Part shown: piece after piece, positions 1 through 5,724 of the stretch
Layout of the letters: every line of letters begins with the position of its first letter
How positions within the stretch are numbered: the first letter of the stretch is position 1
From: Chloroflexota bacterium
GTDB lineage: Bacteria > Chloroflexota > Limnocylindria > Limnocylindrales > CSP1-4
DNA: 6,960 nucleotides
Direction of reading: 5' to 3'
Assembly: GCA_017882025.1 (NCBI GenBank)
Contig: JADGQG010000107.1
Location: 1 to 6,960, forward strand
Notes under the pieces: model-generated
Seen by the model: the letters and a program-made list of their open reading frames with translations, nothing else
Database searches by the model: none
What the model was told of the DNA's origin: nothing
Program-made: the position numbers and the translations under genes

Positions 1-3000
1 CGCGGAGGTCCGCGGAGCGACGTCGCCGCCGAGGAAGCCGCTGCCGACGGTGGCGAGGTAGCGCTCGCCGAGCGGCGCCACGTGGATGCCGTCGATCGAG
101 TCAGTGAGGTTGCCGGTGTAGTAGTTGTCGTAGGCGCCGACGTCCATCGTCATCGGCTGGCCGAAGTTCGTCGCGTTCATCTGGATCTGATCGCCGCAGA
201 ACGTGAGGATCGTGTTCGAGTCGTTCGTGCCGTGACCCGTGAAGAACCAGGCGTCGAGCGACTTGGCGGCCACGTTGTAGACCCAGGTCACGCTCCGGCC
301 GTCGCTCAGCGAGCCGGGCCCGGAGACATCCGCGTTCAGGACGATGTAGTCAGGATTGCCGTCGTTGTTCGTGTCCAGGTAGACATCGAACTCGGCCGGC
401 ATGAGGGCCGTGGTCGTCCGCTCCCAGGTGCTGATCGCGATCTGGTACACGAACGAGTCGACGGGGCCACAGGCCGTGTTGGCCGGGACCGGGTACGTTT
501 GGACGCCGACCGACTTGAGGTCAATCACGGGCGCGTTGGCGCCCCGCTTGGCCGGCGGGAGGTTCGGGCTCGTGCCGACGAGCGAGTAGACGTCGATCGC
601 GGCCGCGCCGACGCCCTGGTTCTTGAGCTTGGTGGTCCCGCCGGGAAGCCCGGCGAGCGGGCCCGAGGCGAGCGGGGCACCGATCTTGACCTTGCCGTCC
701 GGGACGCTGACGTCACCGGACAGCCGGGGCAGGACCTGCCACGGGACGTGGAGCGGGTTCGCGTCGTCGGCCTTGGTGCCGACCTGGTCGAAGTTCACGT
801 AGCCGTCGTACTCGAGCAGGTCGAGCGGCACGGGATTGTTGCCGTCCGGGCCGCCGTTCAGCGACCAGGCGCGGAGCTTCCGGCCGTCGATCCGGATCGT
901 GACGGTGATCTTCTCCGTGCGCCCCGGGCCGACCCGGACGTAGCTCGGCGCGATGACCTTCACCGCGCCGTTCGCCTGGTCGTTGGCGAAGCGGAAGGTC
1001 GGGGTGACTTTGAACAGGATGGACTTCGTCGTGTAGTTGCGAACCACGAGCTCCCGGCTCAGCGACGTCGTCGTGTCGCTCGCATCGACGAAGCCGAACG
1101 AGAGCGCGGCGCTCTCCAGGCGCGGATCCCAGATCGCGGCCGGGGCCTTGACGGACCGGTCGACCCGGAGCTCGCCAGCGCCGATCCGCGTGATCGGAGC
1201 GAGGACGCCGGGTGCGGTGGCGGGGTCGGTCACGATGCCGGTCTCGGCCGAGTTCATGAGCAGGGCCTTGATCTCCATCGGGCTGCGCCCTGGGAAGGCG
1301 TCCTTGAGGAGCGCGGCGGCGCCGGCGACCATCGGCGTGGCGCCGGAGGTGCCGCCGAAGGCCTCGGTCCCGGTGCCAGACCCGGAGATCGCGGAGACGG
1401 ACGCGCCCGGCGCGCCGATCTCCGGCTTGATGTTGTTGTTCGAAGACGGGCCGCGCGAGGATGATCCGGCCATGCTGCCGACGAGCGGGATCTTCACCGC
1501 GCTGGAGACGGTCACCGTCACGGGGGCGTCGATGTTGGCCTTGATCGCGTTGCTCAGCGACTGCTGGACGATGAGCGTCGGGACGAAGTTCGTGCCTCCG
1601 CCCGACGAGAAGCTGACAGCGTCGCCCGGGGCGATGAGACCGATCAGCACGGCGATCGCGCCCGCCTTGGCGGCGCCATCGACCTTCAGGCTCACGTTGC
1701 AGACGCCGCGATCGATGAGGGCGACCTTGCCGGTCAGGGAGCCCGGCGCAGGGTACGTCGCCGTGCCCGGGCAGCCATTGCCGCCCACGTAGGCGATGTC
1801 GCCGGTGAAGCCGGAGCCGAGCGGCGCCCACTCCACCGTCTCGGTGTTCGGGTAGGTCCCGGCGATCGCCGCCGGGGAGTTGACCACGAGCGGGTAGCGG
1901 ACCGCGCTCGGGACCTGGGTCTGGGCGACCGAGATTGCCGAGGGCGCCGCTGCAGGCGTGCCGCTGACGTAGGGCCGGTTGCCTCCGTTGCCGGAAGCCG
2001 CGACGGTCAGGACCCCGAGCTTGGTGGCCTGCTCGACGGCCTGCGACAGGTCGTCGTTGAAGGCGGTGCCGTAGTCGCTGCCGAGCGACATGTTGACGAT
2101 GTCGACGTGGTCGGCCGTGGAGCCATCGCCGTTCGGGTCGACGGCGAAGTCCATCGCCTCGATCAGGGCCACGCCGCTGCACGACGTGGCGACCGCGGAA
2201 CAGACCTTGACCGCGTACAGGCTCGCGCCCGGGGCGACGCCCTGCGGGCCCGCAATGATGTCGGCGACGTGGGTGCCGTGGCCTCCGTCAGTGCCCAGCC
2301 CGGCGCTGAGCGGGGGAGCCGCGATCGGATCGGGGTCGGGCGCCTCGGGGGTGTTCGGCCAGTTCTCGCCGACGAAGTCGTAGCCGCCGATCACCTTGGC
2401 CGTGGGGAAGAGCCCATCCGTCGTCGTGTTCTTCGGATCGGACGCCGACGTGCCGTAGGCCGCCTGGTAGGCCGCCGCCGTGCCGGCCCCGCCGAAGGCG
2501 ACGTGCGTGTAGTCGATGCCGCTGTCGAGCACCGCAACGCGGACCCCGGCGCCGGTGTGGCCGGTGGCCTGGACCGCCGAAGCGCCGACGTATGGAGTGG
2601 TCTCCGCGTCCGCGAGCTGGTAGTCAATGACCGAGTTGACCGCGAGGACGGCCGGGTCATTCGCCAGCGTCGCCAGCTGCGAGGCATCGATCTGGAGCAT
2701 GAGCACGTTGGTGGCCCTGCCGGTCCGCCCCAGGACGCGGGTCCGGGAGTCCAGCTTCCGGGCCTTCGCGATGACGCCGTCCTGCTGGACGCGCGCGGCC
2801 TTGTATTGCGCCTTCTGAGCCGCCGCGCCCTTCGCCACGACGTCGACGGCCGAAAGCGCCGACAGGCGCACGACGACACGCTGCGGGCCGCGCGCCGTGC
2901 GGAGGACGCGGTCGACCTTCCCGGCGCCGGTGTCGCGCAGGGTGATCGGCTTGGTGAGCTTCAGCTGGTCGACGCTGGCCGGCAGCGGACCAGACGGCCG

Positions 3001-3090
3001 CGTGATCGGGTCACGTGCTGCGGCCGCTCCGGGCAACAGCGAGGCGAGCAATGCGCCGGCAACGAGCGCGCCGGCAGCCCTCCGTCTCAT
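1..3090 (-). CDS. Secreted multidomain S8 subtilisin-like serine protease, C-terminus beyond the window
   Basis: Extracellular endopeptidase of the subtilase family (S8). 1030 residues are visible and the frame is still open at base 1. Residues 1-25 form a signal peptide (MRRR, a hydrophobic core, then a GAAAA cleavage region). Residues about 68-160 look like an I9 inhibitor/propeptide. The catalytic domain spans about 165-645. Its triad is Asp189 (VAVLDSG), His271 (HGTHVA) and Ser582 (GTSGATP), with oxyanion Asn368 (AASGNGG). A protease-associated (PA) domain is inserted at about 395-530 between Asn368 and Ser582, as in Vpr-type and plant subtilases. Asp318-Asp327 (DPNGDG...) resembles a calcium loop often seen before NMSLG. 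From about 650 the protein is beta-rich, with a likely Fn3-like domain and a second Asp/Asn loop (DTNNDGNPD, 906-914). Cysteine pairs 297/304, 440/464 and 874/965 could form disulfides. The ATG at 3090 is preceded by GGAGGGA and followed directly by the signal peptide, which fixes the start. The physiological substrate is unknown; a role in protein scavenging is inference. Confidence 0.95.
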   Translation of the reverse strand, partial: MRRRAAGALVAGALLASLLPGAAAARDPITRPSGPLPASVDQLKLTKPITLRDTGAGKVDRVLRTARGPQRVVVRLSALSAVDVVAKGAAAQKAQYKAARVQQDGVIAKARKLDSRTRVLGRTGRATNVLMLQIDASQLATLANDPAVLAVNSVIDYQLADAETTPYVGASAVQATGHTGAGVRVAVLDSGIDYTHVAFGGAGTAAAYQAAYGTSASDPKNTTTDGLFPTAKVIGGYDFVGENWPNTPEAPDPDPIAAPPLSAGLGTDGGHGTHVADIIAGPQGVAPGASLYAVKVCSAVATSCSGVALIEAMDFAVDPNGDGSTADHVDIVNMSLGSDYGTAFNDDLSQAVEQATKLGVLTVAASGNGGNRPYVSGTPAAAPSAISVAQTQVPSAVRYPLVVNSPAAIAGTYPNTETVEWAPLGSGFTGDIAYVGGNGCPGTATYPAPGSLTGKVALIDRGVCNVSLKVDGAAKAGAIAVLIGLIAPGDAVSFSSGGGTNFVPTLIVQQSLSNAIKANIDAPVTVTVSSAVKIPLVGSMAGSSSRGPSSNNNIKPEIGAPGASVSAISGSGTGTEAFGGTSGATPMVAGAAALLKDAFPGRSPMEIKALLMNSAETGIVTDPATAPGVLAPITRIGAGELRVDRSVKAPAAIWDPRLESAALSFGFVDASDTTTSLSRELVVRNYTTKSILFKVTPTFRFANDQANGAVKVIAPSYVRVGPGRTEKITVTIRIDGRKLRAWSLNGGPDGNNPVPLDLLEYDGYVNFDQVGTKADDANPLHVPWQVLPRLSGDVSVPDGKVKIGAPLASGPLAGLPGGTTKLKNQGVGAAAIDVYSLVGTSPNLPPAKRGANAPVIDLKSVGVQTYPVPANTACGPVDSFVYQIAISTWERTTTALMPAEFDVYLDTNNDGNPDYIVLNADVSGPGSLSDGRSVTWVYNVAAKSLDAWFFTGHGTNDSNTILTFCGDQIQMNATNFGQPMTMDVGAYDNYYTGNLTDSIDGIHVAPLGERYLATVGSGFLGGDVAPRTSA

Positions 3091-3095
3091 GGACT

Positions 3096-3102
3096 TCCCT
3101 CC
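3096..3102 (-). promoter_or_regulatory. Ribosome binding site of the subtilase
   Basis: GGAGGGA lies five bases before the ATG at 3090 on the minus strand. It supports this start, which also places the signal peptide at the very N-terminus. Confidence 0.75.
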
Positions 3103-3117
3103 ATCCAATGCGCGCGC

Positions 3118-3154
3118 GGCCCGGGGGGAAGCACCGTGGGCCCGACCCCCGGCC
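3118..3154. repeat. GC-rich inverted repeat in the subtilase leader
   Basis: CCGGGGG (3121-3127) is complementary to CCCCCGG (3146-3152), and two more pairs form at 3118-3119/3153-3154 if C3120 bulges out. The loop is about 18 bases. It sits just upstream of the subtilase ribosome binding site, so it could fold in the mRNA leader. No T-run follows in either direction, so it is not a classic intrinsic terminator. In DNA this GC-rich it may be chance. Confidence 0.3.
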
Positions 3155-3160
3155 CTATGC

Positions 3161-3178
3161 TGATCCCCCGGCGGATCA
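3161..3178. repeat. Perfect inverted repeat TGATCC-N6-GGATCA upstream of the subtilase
   Basis: Two exact 6-base arms, TGATCC (3161-3166) and GGATCA (3173-3178), are separated by six bases, about 70 bases upstream of the subtilase start. The arms contain A and T, so they are less easily explained by base composition than the other local palindromes. It could be an operator, or a leader hairpin with a six-base loop. No regulator is identified. Confidence 0.4.
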
Positions 3179-3196
3179 CTGCGCGCGCCTTGCGCC

Positions 3197-3226
3197 ACCG
3201 TACACCGGGCCCCGGGGCGAGGCAAA
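3197..3226 (-). promoter_or_regulatory. Weak candidate promoter for the subtilase
   Basis: On the minus strand, TTTGCC (3226-3221) and TACGGT (3202-3197) are separated by 18 bases. This resembles a poor sigma70-type -35/-10 pair, each box about half matching consensus. The position, roughly 100 bases before the start, is reasonable and would place the 3161-3178 dyad in the early transcript. The match is weak, and other promoter classes cannot be excluded. Confidence 0.2.
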
Positions 3227-3242
3227 CCGCGCGGCGCAGCCG

Positions 3243-3266
3243 GCGGGCCTGCGGTGCCAGGCCGGC
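3243..3266. terminator. Hairpin downstream of mdh, possible terminator without a T-run
   Basis: GGCCTG (3246-3251) and CAGGCC (3258-3263) pair perfectly around a six-base loop, with two further pairs beyond a single mismatch. It lies about 90 bases after the mdh stop on the minus strand. There is no U-tract, so it could only be a non-canonical terminator or a transcript-stabilising stem. The call rests on pairing and position alone. Confidence 0.25.
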
Positions 3267-3351
3267 GCCACTTCGGTGCGTTGGGGCCCCGGACGGCATC
3301 CGATCACGCGACCGGGCAGGGGTTGCCACGGCCCATCGACCGAAACGGGGA

Positions 3352-4290
3352 TCAGGCCGGCAGCTTCCCGAGCAGGTCCCGCACCGCGTCCGCGGAACGA
3401 TTGAAGGCCGCCCGTTCGTCATCGGTCAGCGAGATCTCGATGACCTTCTCCACCCCGCCGTTGCCCAGGACGACCGGTACGCCGACGTAGAGGCCGTCGA
3501 TTCCGTACTCGCCGCGGAGGTACGCGGCGCACGGCAGGACGCGCCGCCGATCCCGGAGGATCGCCTCGACCATCTCGACGACCGACGCGGCCGGCGCGTA
3601 GTAGGCGCTCCCGGTCTTGAGAAGCGCCACTACCTCGGCGCCGCCGTTGCGGGTCCGCTCGACGAGCTGCTCGATCCGCTCCGCGCTCATCAGCTCCGTG
3701 ATGGGGACGCCGCCGACGGTCGAGTAGCGCGGCAACGGCACCATCGTGTCGCCGTGACCACCCAGGACGAAGCCACGGATGTCGCGGACGCTGACCTCGA
3801 GCTCCGCGGCGATGAAGGCGCGGAACCGGGCCGAGTCCAGGACGCCGGCCATGCCGATGACGCGTTCGGACGGGAAGCCGGACGCCTTGAGCGCCACGTG
3901 GCACATCGCGTCGAGTGGGTTCGTCACGACGATGATGATCGCGTCCGGGCTGACGGCGGCGGCCTGTTTCACGACGGACCCCACGATGCCCGCGTTCTTG
4001 GCCATGAGGTCGTCGCGGCTCATGCCCGGCTGGCGCGCCAGCCCGGAGGTCACGACGATGATCTTCGAGCCCGCGGTGTCCGCGTAATCGTTCGTGCCGG
4101 TGATCCGGACGTCGTAGCCGACGACCGGGGCGGCCTCGATCAGGTCGAGCGCCTTGCCCTGGGGCAGCCCCTCAACGATATCAACCAGCACGACATCGGC
4201 GAGGCCCGTCTCGATGATCTGTTGGGCGGTGGTCGCACCGACGTTGCCGGCGCCGATGATGGTGACCTTGCGGCGGAGAACGCGGGTCAT
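3352..4290 (-). CDS. mdh: NAD-dependent malate dehydrogenase, LDH-like type
   Basis: Cytoplasmic enzyme interconverting malate and oxaloacetate with NAD in the TCA cycle. The 312 residues match the usual length of LDH-like MDHs. A Rossmann NAD site is seen at GAGNVG (13-18), and Asp37 ends the second strand, which favours NAD over NADP. Substrate and catalytic residues follow the family pattern: Arg86 and Arg92 in LARQPGMSR, Asn124 in TNPLDAM, Asp152 and Arg155 in GVLDSARF, and His179 in GGHGDTMVP. Arg86 aligns with position 102 of LDH, where lactate dehydrogenases carry Gln, so malate/oxaloacetate is the predicted substrate pair. The C-terminal motifs (TGSAYYAPAA, GEYGIDGLYVGVPV) resemble Chloroflexus MDH from memory. 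The ATG at 4290 has GGAGGAG six bases upstream. The gene is probably transcribed alone: 194 bases separate it from the upstream lyase gene and 261 bases from the downstream protease gene. Confidence 0.95.
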   Translation of the reverse strand: MTRVLRRKVTIIGAGNVGATTAQQIIETGLADVVLVDIVEGLPQGKALDLIEAAPVVGYDVRITGTNDYADTAGSKIIVVTSGLARQPGMSRDDLMAKNAGIVGSVVKQAAAVSPDAIIIVVTNPLDAMCHVALKASGFPSERVIGMAGVLDSARFRAFIAAELEVSVRDIRGFVLGGHGDTMVPLPRYSTVGGVPITELMSAERIEQLVERTRNGGAEVVALLKTGSAYYAPAASVVEMVEAILRDRRRVLPCAAYLRGEYGIDGLYVGVPVVLGNGGVEKVIEISLTDDERAAFNRSADAVRDLLGKLPA

Positions 4291-4296
4291 GGGGTG

Positions 4297-4303
4297 CTCC
4301 TCC
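4297..4303 (-). promoter_or_regulatory. Ribosome binding site of mdh
   Basis: GGAGGAG, close to the perfect anti-16S complement, lies six bases before the ATG at 4290 on the minus strand. It decides the start. Confidence 0.85.
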
Positions 4304-4362
4304 GGGCTGCGATTCGCGTCGCGTGTTGACGGTGGCCGGGACGCGTGTGTTGGCGGGGATTG

Positions 4363-4384
4363 TACTGAGCACTGTGACTCAGTA
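4363..4384. repeat. Inverted repeat TACTGAG-N8-CTCAGTA upstream of mdh
   Basis: Perfect 7-base arms, TACTGAG (4363-4369) and CTCAGTA (4378-4384), surround an eight-base spacer. The 22-base dyad overlaps the TACAAT -10-like element and lies 73 bases upstream of the mdh start. Length, symmetry and placement fit an operator for a dimeric helix-turn-helix regulator. A transcript hairpin is also possible, but there is no downstream T-run to suggest a terminator for the upstream operon. Confidence 0.45.
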
Positions 4385-4390
4385 GGTCAC
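4374..4390. repeat. Second inverted repeat GTGAC-N7-GTCAC overlapping the first
   Basis: GTGAC (4374-4378) and GTCAC (4386-4390) form a 17-base dyad offset by about eight bases from the centre of the 4363-4384 dyad, sharing part of its right arm. Half-sites of the GTGAC type recur in many bacterial operators, but the regulator cannot be named from this. It could be an overlapping second site, or mutually exclusive pairing in RNA. Confidence 0.35.
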
Positions 4391-4484
4391 CGGACCCACG
4401 GGCGTCAACGCGAATTTGCGGGACTTCCGGGTGAGGACGGCGGCCCCGTCGACGTACGCCGCGGCCGCGCCCCTTCGAGCGCGC

Positions 4485-5720
4485 CTACGCCTCGTCGAGC
4501 GCGGTGGCGAGGTCGGCGACCAGGTCGGCCGCGTCCTCGATCCCGACCGACAGGCGGATGAGCGCCTCCGGCACCTCGAGCGGCGACGTGGCCACCGACG
4601 CGTGGGTCATGACCGCGGGCAGCTCGATCAGGGATTCCACCCCGCCCAGCGATTCGGCCAGCGTGAAGAGTCGGGTCGACTCGCAGACCGCGACGGCACG
4701 GTCACGGGCACTCCTGCCGTGGCGCCCGCCGGCCGCCGGCACGAAGCTGACCATCCCGCCGCCGGCCGCCGTCTGGCGCGCCGCCACCGCCGCCTGCGGG
4801 TGCGCGAACCGCCCGTCCGCGAGGCCCGGGTAGCGCAGCCAGGCCACGTCGTCGCGGCCAGCGAGAAAGCGGGCCACGGCCAGCGCGTTCGTGGCGTGGC
4901 GCTCCGCCCGCAGCGCCAGCGTGCGCAGGCCTCGAAGCGCGAGGAAGCAGTCCTGCGGCCCCGGGACGGCGCCGATCGCGTTCTGGAGGAAGCGGAGCTG
5001 GGCAGCCACGTCCTCCCGCGACGTCACGACGACACCGATGACCGTATCGCTGTGGCCGGCGAGGTACTTGGTGGCCGAGTGGAAGACGACGTCCGCGCCG
5101 AGCTCCAGCGGCCGCTGGAGCGCCGGCGAGGCGAACGTGTTGTCCACCACGACGATCGGCGCCGCGCCGCGCGCACCGACCTGAGCGTGCACAGCGTGCG
5201 CCACCCACGCGATGTCCGTCACCTTCAGGAGCGGGTTGGAGGGCGTCTCGAACCAGACCAGCCGGGTCCGTTCGCCGAGGGCCGCGGCAAGCCGGCCCGC
5301 GTCGCCGCCGGCCAGGTCCACGTACCGCGCGTCGATGCCGCGCGGCCGCGCGACCTGCTCGAAGAACCGGTACGTGCCGCCGTAGACATCGTCCCCCACG
5401 ACGAGCTGCTCGCCGGGCGCCGCCAGCTCTGCCAGGGTCGCCGTCGCGGCCGATCCGGACGCGAACGCGACCCCGAACGCCCCGCCTTCGAGGTCCGCCA
5501 CCGCGCGCTCCAGCCGCTCGCGGGTCGGATTCTGGGTGCGCGCGTACTCGTAACCGTGGCGCGGCCGGCCGACCCCATCCTGCGCATACGTGGACGTCTG
5601 GTAGATCGGCGGGCTCACGGCCCCCGTCAACGCATCAGGCTCGCCACCCGCATGAACCACCCGGGTCGCGAAGGCATCCCGAGCCTGCTGGTCCGCGTCG
5701 CGCCCCCGTTCCTCCGGCAC
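4485..5720 (-). CDS. Cystathionine gamma-lyase / gamma-synthase family PLP enzyme
   Basis: Cytoplasmic fold-type I PLP enzyme of the Cys/Met metabolism family, 411 residues. As a gamma-lyase it would cleave cystathionine to cysteine, 2-oxobutyrate and ammonia. The PLP lysine is Lys218 in SATKYLAGHSD. Asp193 (VDNTF) should bind the pyridine nitrogen, Tyr113 (DDVYGGT) stacks on the ring, and Tyr59/Arg61 (YARTQNPT) contribute phosphate contacts from the neighbouring subunit. Glu356 in AESLGG is the residue kept in cystathionine enzymes and replaced in methionine gamma-lyases. The following ELPAVMTHAS is closer to gamma-lyases than to E. coli MetB. Gamma-lyase is also favoured because the gene directly follows cystathionine beta-synthase, but gamma-synthase or mixed activity is not excluded. 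The start is GTG at 5720, four bases after the upstream stop, with a GGGGGA ribosome site. A later in-frame GTG (residue 21) would cut into the conserved FATRVVHAG start of the fold. Confidence 0.93.
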   Translation of the reverse strand: MPEERGRDADQQARDAFATRVVHAGGEPDALTGAVSPPIYQTSTYAQDGVGRPRHGYEYARTQNPTRERLERAVADLEGGAFGVAFASGSAATATLAELAAPGEQLVVGDDVYGGTYRFFEQVARPRGIDARYVDLAGGDAGRLAAALGERTRLVWFETPSNPLLKVTDIAWVAHAVHAQVGARGAAPIVVVDNTFASPALQRPLELGADVVFHSATKYLAGHSDTVIGVVVTSREDVAAQLRFLQNAIGAVPGPQDCFLALRGLRTLALRAERHATNALAVARFLAGRDDVAWLRYPGLADGRFAHPQAAVAARQTAAGGGMVSFVPAAGGRHGRSARDRAVAVCESTRLFTLAESLGGVESLIELPAVMTHASVATSPLEVPEALIRLSVGIEDAADLVADLATALDEA

Positions 5721-5724
5721 GCCG

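Larger units (their letters stand above)
4359..4408 (-). promoter_or_regulatory. Candidate mdh promoter region
   Basis: Two promoter-like elements are visible on the minus strand. TTGACG (4408-4403) matches the -35 consensus at five of six bases and, with an 18-base spacer, leads to TACTGA (4384-4379), a poor -10. TACAAT (4364-4359) is a good -10 (five of six), but its best upstream partner is GTGACC at 20 bases. The two good boxes are too far apart (38 bases) to form one promoter. The segment is visibly more A+T-rich than its surroundings, which supports a promoter somewhere here. Confidence 0.4.

Noticed and set aside
82..1464. A 460-codon plus-strand open frame
   Set aside because: It is antisense to the subtilase C-terminal region, which translates into a coherent protein. 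Its own composition is low-complexity Arg/Val/Asp/Gly.
713..2182. A 489-codon minus-strand open frame
   Set aside because: It is an offset frame inside the subtilase gene. The true frame carries the catalytic triad and PA domain, while this one is Arg/Gly-rich with no motifs.
3205..3295. GGGCCCC/GGGGCCCC-type palindromes in the intergenic region
   Set aside because: They consist only of G and C, have no loop, and are expected by chance in this base composition.
3087..3422. Small open frames on both strands across the 3091-3351 gap
   Set aside because: They are Arg/Pro-rich and overlap mdh or the subtilase start. I saw no convincing ribosome site or family motif, so no small gene is called.
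2107..4329. A 740-codon open frame on the plus strand, antisense to the subtilase, the intergenic region and mdh
   Set aside because: It runs across two well-supported minus-strand genes and the gap between them. Its product is dominated by Arg, Ala, Gly, Asp and Val without recognisable motifs, as expected for a shadow frame in high-GC DNA.
4436..4450. GACGG-CGGCC-CCGTC hairpin after the lyase stop, considered as the operon terminator
   Set aside because: It is only a five-base stem with no T-run, in sequence where such pairings are common by composition.
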